This document shows, piece by piece, positions 38,843 through 51,100 of a DNA stretch of 64,000 nt. A program made the position numbers and the translations under genes. Under the pieces are notes generated by a model. The model did no database searches. It saw only the letters and a program-made list of their open reading frames with translations, and was not told the origin of the DNA. This DNA is from Epinephelus fuscoguttatus (Eukaryota; Chordata; Actinopteri; Perciformes; Serranidae), in NCBI RefSeq assembly GCF_011397635.1, contig NC_064767.1, positions 21,254,537 through 21,318,536 of the forward strand. The letters are read 5' to 3'. Position 1 is the first letter of the stretch. The number at the start of each line of letters is the position of its first letter.

Positions 38843-38970
38843 CTACAGTTGTCCAGTCTGGAGATGGGTAGAGATGAGTGGAAGCACAGAGACGGGGAGC
38901 ATCCAGAAAGAAAGGCCGGAACGCTTGCGTTCCCCGGAAGACCGCGTCCCCCCAAAGTAAGCCACCTGGG
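38843..38970 (-). CDS. crtac1: crtac1 coding exon 14 (CRTAC1-B/LOTUS-type tail)
   Basis: 128 bp: two bases complete Ala593, then 41 residues and TAG. Acceptor is a strong pyrimidine tract ending ctctgcag. The join reads ACV-AQVAYFGGTRSSG, matching AQVAFLGGYSS in the human B isoform. The tail is then Ser/Arg-rich followed by a hydrophobic stretch (LSFWMLPVSVLPLI), similar in layout to the hydrophobic end of the mammalian B form. No A-type Pro/Thr/Ala tail exon was recognised. The larger overlapping open frame here (38533-39048) is in a different frame and is not supported. Confidence 0.88.
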
Positions 38971-41900
38971 CTGCAGAGAGAGAGGCGAAACAGAGGGCAG
39001 GGAAAAGTAAGCCAACATCTGCCTCTTTATAGCTGAAAGAGAGCTCATTCACATGGAGGAGTTAGTCATGCAAGACAGCGGGGTGCAGAGAGGGGACACG
39101 GTCACAGGAATGTTAGCACCTCTAAGCCTTGACTCAAAACCAGAGTAATTAAGGCAGCTTAAGGCATCTCATTCTCTGGCAGTGCTTCCTTTGTTCTCTT
39201 GAGCTTGGTAATCCAGCTAAGTCTACCCTGACTCTGCCAGGACCACTCACCCACACAGGCTGACCCATCATCGTTGGGCTCAAAGCCCTGGTTGCATCTC
39301 CTCTTGGCGCGGCACTTATAGCTGCCATAGGTGTTGGTGCAGACGGGGCGGTCAGAGGGGCACACAGTGGGGAACTGGGTACACTCATTTTTATCTAAGG
39401 GAGGGGGAGGCGAGGAGGGAAGGAAGCACACTTTTTGTCTTGATTTTAAAAAAAGGATACAAGCATAGAATGGTCAACAGATACGTCTGTGCAACTTACC
39501 TGTGCAGCGGCCATTCTCATTCAGAGCAAACCCATGGCCGCACTGTAAGACACAGTCAGTGTGATTAGACACATGAATAACAAATCCTTCAGAGGAGCTC
39601 AATATGATACTTAGATCGTGTGTAGGATTCAGAGGTTGTCTGCACACGGCTCTAAACATGCAAGTGGCTGAGCCGGCAGCTAACAGCGCTAACATTGCTA
39701 ACAAAAGCAAAGGCAACAGTGCTGACAGAGCTAACGGTGTTAACAAGGGTCATATGAGCGCAATTCAGAGCAGCTGCTAGAGCTCTTCTTGATCTCAGGT
39801 TTGCTGTGTTGTAATTTGACTAAACTTAAATAATCAAGGTCTGAAAACTAGACTATAACTCAGAGATTTTCTTAAACACACAATTATGTATAAGAGCAGG
39901 TAAAGCACACATCATGTCAGTTGATATGGTGCTCCTGTTTCCAAAGACATTTTCAATTTAATTGGCACAAACCAGGCAGCACAGCAAGCTGTCACTAACT
40001 CTGTGTTCCTTTGAGCTCCGTCATCTCAGTGCAAAGCTTAAACTACCTGTCTGACTTACCACTGCAAGCAGGAGACATTTCCCAACTCTGCGCATAACGG
40101 CTAAGCTAACTCTACAGAGCCTAACGATCTTTGAGATGATGAGACTTTAGGATTCCTATGACTCACTGCTGTACCTCTATTTCCACAGTGGGAGTGACTT
40201 CCTCCTCATCTCTTGGATAGTGGATCTCCAGCACTGTGTTGACGTCTGAAGGCTCCAGGGGTCGAGCTGATGAACGGCCGTCTGGCCAGTACACCTCAAC
40301 ATTGGTGGCGACGTCCTTACCTGGTCAGACATACAGGACAGACACAACACACACAGAGGGACATTCATGTGTCCTTTTAGTGACTCTCGAGGGGTCATGA
40401 AGCTTTCTCCTTCTTTTGTCTTTCACTGACAGGGCGGCACGCTCCTCTCTTCTCCTCTCTCCATTAACTGTTTTAATCAGGCAAAGAGAAAGCCCCTCTC
40501 CAGAGGGCCTCTGCAGCTCTTAATTAAAGTGGCATTTCTAATGTAAACAGATCTTGAGTTACCTTGCCAGATGGTGAGCTGCTCAGCAGGTGTGCTGCCT
40601 GAGAGCCAAAGAATATTTCACCTGTTCTGTGTAACACACCCCCTCATTTAGTGCTGAGGCATGTATCTCACATGATGCTTTTTGCAAGAGGTCTGTCCTG
40701 AAGCCACAGTGTAAAGAGTTTGCTCTTTGGGTGTGTTATGAGTAGTTGAATTAAAATGTAGGGCCTCCAGAGTTGATCTGTGTTTCGACAGTCCTGATAC
40801 AGGGCAGAGCCATGAAGCAGCAGAAGAGCTCCCAGGCCTAGATGACCACCAGCTGACACTGCTACGAGGGCAGAGGGAGACAAGGAGCTGGTTCCTCAGA
40901 AACCAGGCCCGAGTCCAGCTGCTGCACCTGTCCTCCAGTCTCCCATGGGTGTCCAATCAGGCTGAAGGTATTAAAACAATGCTTTCCACATGGAGTTTTC
41001 TTTCTGTTAATTTCTCTTGTCTATCTCTCACCCAGTGCTGAAAGGGTTAATCAATTCATCAATCATCACTCAAGAAGTCTGTTATCAAGTCAAAATGCCA
41101 ATCATATGCTGGTTTCAGTAGACCCACTTACATAGCCTGTTCAAGACAGGAATGTGACACTGTTACTCCACCTCACCAGCTTTATATAAGGTACGATCAC
41201 GGAATGGGGGTATAGAGTTGTCTCGCCTTTAAGTTGGCAGCGTAAGTAGAAACAGCGCCAAATCGACCTTTGTGTAAAAGGGACCACTGGCAGGACAGGA
41301 CCATGGATGGGACAAGTGTGATGTTGGATCACGTGTTATGTGTGCAACGCACTGCCGGGAGATTTAAAAAGCAGCTAGTAGCAAGTTTGTCGCTAAATCA
41401 AAGAAGAAGAACAGCAGCAAAAAAAAAAAAAGCAAAGGTGGTGAGAAGAGACTTCCTAGCGGCCCTATTGCGTGATCTCTGTATATAAAGGGCTAATGAC
41501 TCAAGGTTGATGAATTGCTGCTATTCCCAGATTTAGATTATTGTAAAAAAAAAACAAAAAAACATAATTTACTTCAAGGCTATGGGTTAAACAAAACATG
41601 CAATCTAAAGATGACACTATGAGGTTACAGGTTCAGTCCCTTCAACTGTTTTGTGTCCTTGTTGAAGTAAAAACTTACCAAGGCCAAAGTGGGCGACAGG
41701 CTCCATTTCACACAGGTACCCTGAGCCACCGTCAATGATCCGAGTGTGTGGGCCGCTCTTTTTAGTGTACAAAACCACTTTAGCTCCTCTGGCGAAAGCA
41801 CCAAACTTGGTTCGAGGAATCACTCGCAGCCAGGCATTCGTGGCCCCCTAAGACACAGACAGAGAAAAAAGAGGGAAGGTCTAGGTTAAGATTACACTAT

Positions 41901-44082
41901 AATGAGTGTCAAACTGATTTTTAAGCTTCTAAGATGTCTCATTCACACTCACCTGGTTGACTTTGTAGACAGAGAGCGGCTGTGCTGCACTCTCACCGTG
42001 AGAGATCAACAGTTCCAGGCGTCCATCACCGTCAAAGTCCGTGGCAACAGCTCCTGGAGATCCATCACAGCAATGATGCAACTAAACAGTTCAGGAAACA
42101 GCCTACATAACATTTATTACCCTCTTGCAGGGAAACATAATGTCCCCACAGTCATGGAACTAATTATGTGGAACAGGTCTTATTTTCTTTTAATAAAGCA
42201 CATGAGGAAACCCCAGTGGAGCTCTGCTGCCATCTAATGGTAAGATGTTGGAACAGCAGACATGAGGCTTGTTCCTGCAGTGTTTAGAGCTGTCTGTCCC
42301 GTCACACTCACCGGTTCCTCGCCCTTCAGGCTCTGATGCCTCGCCAACATTCAGCTCTTCTATCTGAGGGTCTCCGTGCTCTCTCCTGCTCACCCTATCA
42401 AATCAACATCACAGCAATTACTCATCAAAACACTGTAAAATATTAATACCAGCGGCACTATATACTGTATAAGCAGTGTTGGAAGGTAAGTTCATTTACT
42501 CAAGCTCTGTACTTAAGTACAGCTTTGAGGTACTTGGACTTTACTTGAGTATTTTGGTTTTATGCTACTTTATACTCTATTGTACTTTGATGCCACTACA
42601 TACAGTATATTTGGCAACTACAGTCACAAGTTAGTCTACAGATTAAGATTGTACATACAAAATATGTTATAAGTTTTCAAGAAATAATTGTTATAAAGTA
42701 AACTACCCAACAGTACTTAAAGTAGTTAAATTTAGCTCCCTTTGACAAGCTACAGCATCAAAATGTTGCTTTTTATGCATCAGTGATAATGCTTAAGTAA
42801 TATTTAATTTTTTATTTTGAATGGAGACTTGTATGGAGTATTTTTGCCAGGTGGTATTGCTACTTTTACCCACTATTATTTGTCATGGCATTTATATTTT
42901 ATACAAATTATTAACAATGAGGTCGTATTTTTTTTTATTCTCAATTCTATGCACAATATAGATAGTTCACATAGCCTGCACATAGATGGGGGAATACATA
43001 GATGTGGATTTCAGGGTGGGACGCAGGAGAAATTTAACCCTTAATATTTAGAACATGTGCATCTGTCCCCACACCCCCAATAAAAACATGAGGTGTTTGA
43101 TGCCCAGACTTTTCAGGCTCAGAACCCCCAAACCTGTTTCATATTGATTTTAATTTATTTCTTATTTACTCATCATATTATTTAATTTAATTATCACTTT
43201 ATAACTGCAATATTTCAGTTTCTATAAAGCGCTTTGGTCAAAAGTTATCATTTTTTTAAAGGTGCCCTTGAGTTAACTGTCTTCAGAAAGACATTACGCA
43301 CATTACCTTAAGTGCCTTTACCTTTAGTGACAAAGCATTTCGATATCCAAGTTTCCTCAAGTTATAATTTCATTTCACAGCGCACTAATGTGCTGATCCT
43401 GGCTGCTGAACCCCTCAGCTCAGCTAAATATTGATTAGCTGTATTGAATTAATTATCTTGAGCACAATAGTTTAAGCTTTTTTTTTTCCAGTGCCAGAGA
43501 GCAGAGTTAAATTAGCTGATTCATCTTCACACTAGACAACGGCAGAGCCAGGGGCTGCGGAGCAGTGACCCCTGTCGGACATCCCTGTGTCCAGAAAGAC
43601 AAATTCTCCTCCAGTGACCTGGCCTGCAGGAATATTGTGATCCAGGAAACCTCTGGGGCTTACACTGATTATTGATATTCAGTATGAATTGACCCACCAG
43701 CTCATGGCAACATTCATCATGACGTCTGCATCCTGTTCAGAAAAATATGCCAGATCAGATTTTAATTCAGACAGGATGGGTTTATTCTACTATTAAGTCC
43801 CAACAATTGATATGTATCATATATTGCATTTGAGAGCTGAGTTCATTAATATTATCTAGAGAGGAAGCCAAACCGTGAGCCAAAAAGAGACCTAAAACTG
43901 TCTTAATGAAAGATTCATTCATGTGTGGAGGAGGAGGCGGGATGCCAGACTAGATAAGTATCCTTGGCTGGGAATTTTAAATTCTTCTCAGCTTCCAAGC
44001 CCAGTTTTAGAATATTAAATCAAGACACAAGAGTAGTCCATTAAGCTCATGATCGAAGTGCTATTAAACTTACTATCATACT

Positions 44083-44133
<51 letters not shown>

Positions 44134-47100
44134 ATGTTTGTGTTGTGTTTTTCTGTGTGAGTACCTAAAGAGCCTGTTGGCGGAGGGGCCCCTGTAGGCG
44201 ATGTTATTGAAGAAGACTTCCAGCTCGTTGTCATTGTCAAAGTCAGCAACCATGACAGTGCGAACCGGGGATGGCATGGAAAACTTCTGGGATGCTATGT
44301 CCTGAGAAAAAAAAAGTGAACACATGGTACATCAGTGAAACACACACATATACACGCACATGTGTACATGTACAGATGCCAAACACATGCAGGAAGTGTT
44401 CTTTACTGCCACACTCATGACATATATGTCTATAAGGACATTTACGTCACACCTAATTTAGTTGGTTTCTTTCATATAATTCTATTTTGTTTTTTATTAT
44501 TGTCATTTTTTATTTAGAGTCTTAGACTGTATAAAAATAATGGACATAGTCACCATGACACCACCCATTGGTCTGTGGACTCCATTTTGAAACATCAACT
44601 TTGGCATTTTGGTCGTTGCTGTCTTTGATTTTTGGAGCCAGAAGTGATCAGTGGCGACCTTATTTAGATGAGAGGGTGGATCTGACTCACAGACTGTGAT
44701 GACGCCTCACAGGCAGCCTGTCACTCAGAGTAGCCACACCTTAAATATGCTTAAGCATGTTTATTACTGCTGTGAAGTTGGGCATTTTAACCAGCCTGTT
44801 CTTTTCTTCAGTTCGGCAAATACTGACGCTTTGTCACACCCCTTGGTATGTGTGATGTCGATGCCCAAGGCAGCCCTTAACATGTTTATGAGACGCACCA
44901 GGCTTTTATCTAACTCCAACATAAACTCATCCCATCCCACACTTGAAGCTGAAAGCAAATGACATAGTATTAAGAGCGAGAAAGTCTATGTAGGTTGGGA
45001 GGAACCGCAGTTGTGTCGAAGTTGTGATGTGTAATTTAATTTATGTACAGTTGTTGCACACTGCCGATACTCATGTGATGTAATTACACAGCGTTACATC
45101 ATTGTTATGTAACAAGCGTATTTAAGCCCCATTTCCACCAAACACTTTCGGTGACCAAAAGTAACCTTTCAGACATGGTACCTAGACCCTGGGTCCGTTT
45201 AATGTTTCCACTGCAAACAGTACTCTTAAATGTGGGCAAGGTTGCTGTCACTCACTGCTTCATCCAGCACTTACTGTATTTCCTTCTTTATCAGTCAGCA
45301 CCTCGTTTATCATCCACAGAACAGGCTGCACGCCGTCATTTTCAGAACAAACCAGAACAGGCTAGCTCGGGGGTTTAGTGTTACTATAGCCCACAGGAAC
45401 GATGCTATGCAACGTTGGTGTTTTTTTTCTCAGAGTGAGGATTGGGATATATGTAGTTCACATAATCCTGTTGAAATTAATATATATTCTAAAATGCTTG
45501 GAGATGCACTCAATATTAAAAGCGTACATCATATAAAATTTAAAGTAATGGTCAAAGTTGTCACGGTGAAATTTAAGGTGTGTAACACAACAAGTAAATG
45601 TTCTACCTTAAAAGTCGCCGGCACTCAACCAAGTGAATAAAGTTTTTTTTTCTCTCAGTCTACAACTGCTGTTAGAGGCAGCAAAACATCCTTCCATTTT
45701 ATAGTTACAATTTACTAATATATGTAAAATTCTCCACAGTATGAACAGTGGTTACAAAACCAGCCACAACTCAGCCCTGAGCAGAGTGACTGTCCGCTAT
45801 TGACCAATCAACAGACTGCAGTGTTCACAGATCCACCTTTTAGTACCGGATCTGTGTGCTAGGTACCCCAACAGAGGGGGGACCAAAAATGGGGACGGTA
45901 CGGAACGGTTCCATTGGTACCATACACAACTTTTCACAGTGGAAATGCGGGGAAAAAAAGCATACCGAATTGACCTGTGCCACACTGTACTGCTTGGTGG
46001 AAATGGGGCATTATTTTAATCCAACGCATGATCTCCTTTCTAAACCTAACTAAGTAGTTTTGTTGCTTAAACCTAACCACAACCGTTTCACAAAATTGAT
46101 CATGTGTTACAACATGTTTCAGCTGTATGTCACAGAGATACATTAAAGGTTGTCTTGTGTGTCACTATGGGATGCTAAGGGGCATGACAAAGTGTCAGTA
46201 TTTGACGAGCTGGGAATGAAAATGTTTGGGGTTTTTTTTTTAAACATGGATGTCAATTGAAAACAAGGATGTCTCACTTTTGGAGCCAACTCAAGTGGTC
46301 ATTTAAAGAACTTCAGTTTTTGGCACTTCTGCATTAGCTTAATTTTTTTTAGCCCTGGATATTGACGCTTGGTACGGGCAAGGTTTAGGGTTTTTTAGTA
46401 ATAATCCAACGCTCTGTGAACGTACAGTAAGTCATTTTTGTTACTCTATATGCTGATGACAACATATTGGAAAGATTTGGCCATGAACAAAGGGTATTTT
46501 GTTCTGATCTGTCACATCCACAGAAGAGTCGGGTCCATGTCATTGGTTCGACATCCCATTAGTCCGACTGTCCGCGGTGCTGAACGGCTCGTGGCGGGCG
46601 TATGGTGCGCCGCGACCGGCTTGAGGCGGAGCAGACTCACGGCTTATGTGTTATGTGTTTCTTTTTCATTTTAACCCACACCATGATCTTTTCCTGACCC
46701 TAACCAAGTGGTTTTTGTGCCTAAACCTAACCAGACCTTAACCACAGGGCATCATGATGATTTCAGAACGGACTTAGGAACAATGAGTTTAATATGGTCG
46801 GAACAATGGGCTGTCGAACCAATGGGCAGTTCCCAGAAGAGTCAGGGGTTCAGTGTCTTGCTCAAGTTTACTACAAATCTACAGAGAAAGATGTTTGACT
46901 GTGCAGAACACCAGAGACCATCTGTATCCAAGGATTTTCAGTAGAACCTGTTGTTATAATGGCTTGCATCCGATGTTTTCAGTTTCACATGTGAACAGGT
47001 GATGTGAGCTGAGTCAGTGGTTAGGGAGACGGTTTCATAACCTGAAGGTCACAAGTTCAGTCTCCACAACACGTCCATCAATAATCAGTCCTTGAATTAA

Positions 47101-48167
47101 AACGCTGATCTGTCATCTGCTCCCTCACTCACTGTAAGTCACCCTGGCTAAGAGTAGTGTCGTCTAAAGCCTAAAGAAAAGAACAAAGGCCCTTTTTTAC
47201 ACTGTCTGGCATCAAAAAAGTGGACTGTAGCTCTCCTGCCCGAAAAAAGTCTCCTCAGCAGTGGAGTTTTTGCACGAGAAAGTAACGGATATCTCCTCGC
47301 TTCGGTGACACGGTGATAAGTCGGGGAAGAGTTATAGAGCAGCCCTTCACTCCCTCCAGTATTTACTCCCTGTTTTAATTATAAGGCTCATAAAGCTGAG
47401 GGTGGGGAGGGCTCACAGTGACCTTCTGCTTCTCAGGTGAAGGAGAGGGGATGGCCAACTGAGGGCCACAAGGGAGGGAGGGACAGTTCTGCATTTACTA
47501 TATCGGAAGGTGGATGAATAGATGTGCCATAAGGAAAGAGAAAGGGACGCTCACCAAAACTATTATAGAGCAGAGACGTGAGATTTATCGGATCAAAGAG
47601 GAGAAAGTTTGAGAAATAAAATAAAAAATATTCATAAGTTTTGTAGATTTCTTCCAACAATGTTTTTATATCATAGATGAATATTATTAATGATATAATA
47701 GTCCTTTATTATACCATTTGTTTGGAATAATAATGTAAATAACAGATTATTCCTGCTGTGTACCTACTCTTGGTACACAATTACTGAGACATTAAAACTT
47801 ATTTTCCATCTCTTTAAATACGTATTGTATACATGCGGGTGTGTTTTTGCGCATGTGTTGAAGCTACTGCAAGGAAAACCTTGGCAGTAGATTTTAATTA
47901 AAGCACAAACAGGCCTAATCTGCACTTTCCACTACCCAGGCAAGCTGCTGTTTCAGCCCAATTTAATTAGCGGTTTACTGGAGTGATACAACAGCTTCAT
48001 TATTCAAGCCAAAGGTCAACACGGCTAGTAGGAGTGTCGGTCTGTGTGGGGGAAAGGGGTCTTAAATGTGTTGTGGGCTCGTGATTTAACAATCTGGGTT
48101 TTAAAAAAAAACATCGGCAAGCTAATTCAATTTGTCTTTTGTGTGTTTGTGTGTGCATTGTAGTGCA

Positions 48168-48199
<32 letters not shown>

Positions 48200-51100
48200 C
48201 ATGCTCATGGAATTGTCTCTGGGCTAAGCATCACACATTAACCCCTTATCTGACCCCTATAAAGATGTCTGCCGTGACATTTATCTCTTTGGTAAAAGAT
48301 GCAGACGCAGGTGCTGACAGATAGATCACCAAGCACGAAACCTCCGCAGATTTACACGCAGCTGAGCCCGTTTCTGTCTCTGCCGCTATTAACCATACCA
48401 CACAAAGACATGCACACTGCTGGCTGTCTCACAGGAGTTGTGCGTCGTCGTAGATTGAGTGAATCACCACCCATCCGTCTTTGAATCCCACTCAATCCTT
48501 AAAGTGGGCCAGCACTGTCTTGTGCTAATTCACTAGCCATCCGTTAGCATTGATAACTCTCGTGATTCACAGAGTTAATAGGTGAGACTTGCTGTCTTTG
48601 TGCCGCTTGTTCATTAGACATTGATTCCGGAGAGAAGAAGAGGAAGAAGAGAGCGCATCACTCTGAAACTCTTGTGCATCATTCTCACCATCCTGAGAGA
48701 GGAATCACTGGACACACTGAATGAGTGCTGGTCCCTCTGGCTTATTCACAGACCTACAGTACCTGTGAACAGTTTTCATTGGTGTCATGATCCTGAGTTT
48801 TTGTTTGTTGTCCATTGCCTGTTTTATTTTTTAGGGTCCCTCCTTGTGTCATGTCTGGTTTTACTACCTGTCTTTGTGTGTCTTCCCACCTTAGTGATTG
48901 TCTGCCCCGCCCTGATTTGTTTCACCTGCTCCTCATCAACCTTGCGTTCACCTGTCCCTTGTTTATACACTCCTTCACTTGTGTGTGTTTTCCTGGTCGT
49001 CTGTTTTCTTTCCTTGTTTCCAGCATTACTTCTCACTGTGCTGCGCTTTCTACTTGCGTCTCTTCTGTTCCTCATGCCATCCCGATTTGTGCCCGGCTTA
49101 GTTGTTTGTTTGTTGTCTTGTCATGAGTAGCTACTTTCACTTCAGTAATTAAACAAAGGCAGGGCACATGCATTACACTGTAGTGTTTAAAGCAAGACTG
49201 GACAGAAACTTGTAACAATGTAATGCAATGTCTCTGTTTTGCAGCTAAGCCGATATAATATTGGCTAGAAATAAAGACTTGTGTAGCGCAACGTCAGGAG
49301 GTTATAGAGATGGTGGGAGAGTTGGCCGTTTATTCCTGCTGAGTGTGTTTTAGCGTAACTTGTTATCCAGTTAGAGGCAGCAGCTAAGATAACTTTTGGG
49401 CCGTATAGAGACCCCATGGTGCCATATTTTGGGTGTGCTTTTGAACCACTTGTACCTGACTATGAATACAGTGATAATGACATGGAACAACAGTAATATT
49501 TTGTGTAACGTATGTTTCTGATTTATTGGTTGAAAGCTAATTATCATCTATTAAATTGTCAGAGGTAAACAAAAGACAGGCACATGCATTATATTATAGT
49601 GCTTAAAGCAAGGCTAGACAGAAGCGTCTAACAACGTTCTGCCATGTCTGTGTGTTTTGCAGATCAAGACAAGTAAAGGAAGAAAACTATAAAATATTTA
49701 TTCAAGTGTGCAACACTTACTTTAGGTTGGTTTTTTTTGTCATGAGTACTTTCACACAGGAGGCGAATATCACGTAGCAAAAAAGCAATGTAGCTTTTGG
49801 GGGAACAAAGTAAATTTGGCACCATGAATAACCAATCTACCAATCCTGTTGTGTGGAGCAGACGTCACACCACACCAGGGCGGATCTGTTGATCATTTTT
49901 GTTGCTAAGCACCCTGTATATTATCACGGCATCCTAAAATATGTCCGTAACTGGCTGTGATAGAGCTTCAGCTCCAGTTTGAGGCAGTGGAATTTTCCAT
50001 CTCTTTCTCCACCTTGTAAAATGGGATGTACCTAAAATAATTTGTGGACTGAGGAGGAGGACGAGGACAAGGTTATCATCACTGGATGATGTTGAATCCA
50101 TCATTTTTTTTTCTAAAGAATGGGCTGGGGCTAATCTATTAAGACCTTTTTGTTAAAGAAGTGTGGTATGAATCAATTTGATGCAAAATATTAGCAGGTG
50201 AGAATTTTCCATTTTTATTCGCCACGCTACTGCTGTGTTAAGGCATTAAATCTCCCTTGTTTTTAATCTTCATACAACTATTTCCAACACTTTTTTGTAT
50301 GTGCCACATCCTTATTCATATAGCCTTTCCTCTCTCTGACAGCAGCCTTTTCACCTTACCTTTGAGTGTGAACATTTTGAGCAGGTAAATGCACTAGTGA
50401 TGCATCAAACCACTGTGTTCGTGTTGGTGTTTGTATAAGTTGTCAAATACCAGGAAACACATCTGGGCCCACCTTAAACTTTTGTTTGCGATTATTCAGC
50501 TGAATGTATAGGCGATGGGGTCCATTCCAGTTCCCATAAACGATGTCTGTCTTGCCGTCACGGTTGAAGTCTGCCAGAGCCACCCCTCTGCCATGCTGCA
50601 TGGGGTCCTCCACACCTACAGGTGCAAGATAAATACACTTATACCTACCTTGTGTATTGTTTTTGCAGGGTGTCTAGAATTAACTGATCTTAGGCCATGA
50701 TTTGTTAAAGTGTACATGTTCCTCTCACCAGCCTGCTGCGCCACATCAGTAAAAGTTCCATCTCCATTGTTCTTGAACAGGAAGTTGGGTCCGTACTCAT
50801 TGTCGCAAAACACATCGGACAGGCTTTGACTGACAATCGGACCCGCCACGACACCTCGCCCCCCTGCACAAACAGAGACAAAGAGATGAGGTTTAAAGGT
50901 AAGAGAAAATTTGTCAGTTAAAAAGAGGGTGAACAGACTGTTTTAGAAGAAAAAATGAAGCATGACAGGTGAAACAACAGAGAGAACAGAGGCAGAGAGA
51001 TCAGCACCATAACAAAAGTGAGCAGCAAGAGATCATTACTGTCTTTCCAGGCCATTTCCTCTGGGGCAGGTCTTTCTGCTGACACAGACACCGACTCTGA

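Larger units (their letters stand above)
42395..44164 (-). other. crtac1: crtac1 intron 7
   Basis: 1.77 kb. Contains a copy of the acttaagtac repeat (about 42474-42875) beginning cagtgttggaaggtaa, and a CA/TG tract near the exon 7 donor. Nothing else recognised. Confidence 0.7.
44302..50472 (-). other. crtac1: crtac1 intron 6 (largest)
   Basis: 6.2 kb without exon. Holds the diverged repeat 44525-44785, the element 45126-46009, one of the paired inverted repeats (46530-46827), a SINE (46998-47172), a GT tract (48170-48199), a repeat-like pyrimidine-rich stretch (48785-49130) and an ~100-bp direct repeat pair (49150 and 49563). Confidence 0.75.

Noticed and set aside
38533..39048. 171-residue open frame overlapping crtac1 exon 14 on the minus strand
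   Set aside because: It is out of frame with the conserved AQVAYFGG tail, has no recognisable domain and is explained as a chance frame in GC-richer sequence.
39474..39746. Open frame running into crtac1 exon 12 with a signal-peptide-like start
   Set aside because: The hydrophobic start comes from a gctaac/gctgac-rich intron stretch. The phase-matched acceptor at 39543 and homology of exon 11 show this region is intron 11.
46998..47080. Possible tRNA gene
   Set aside because: The A- and B-box-like motifs belong to a diverged SINE: a SINE tail follows and no clean cloverleaf or anticodon arm can be drawn.
48621..49130. 169-residue plus-strand open frame with many hydrophobic residues
   Set aside because: It crosses pyrimidine-rich repeat sequence; the Leu/Phe/Val/Cys richness follows from ttt/ctt codons. 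There is no domain and no splice context.
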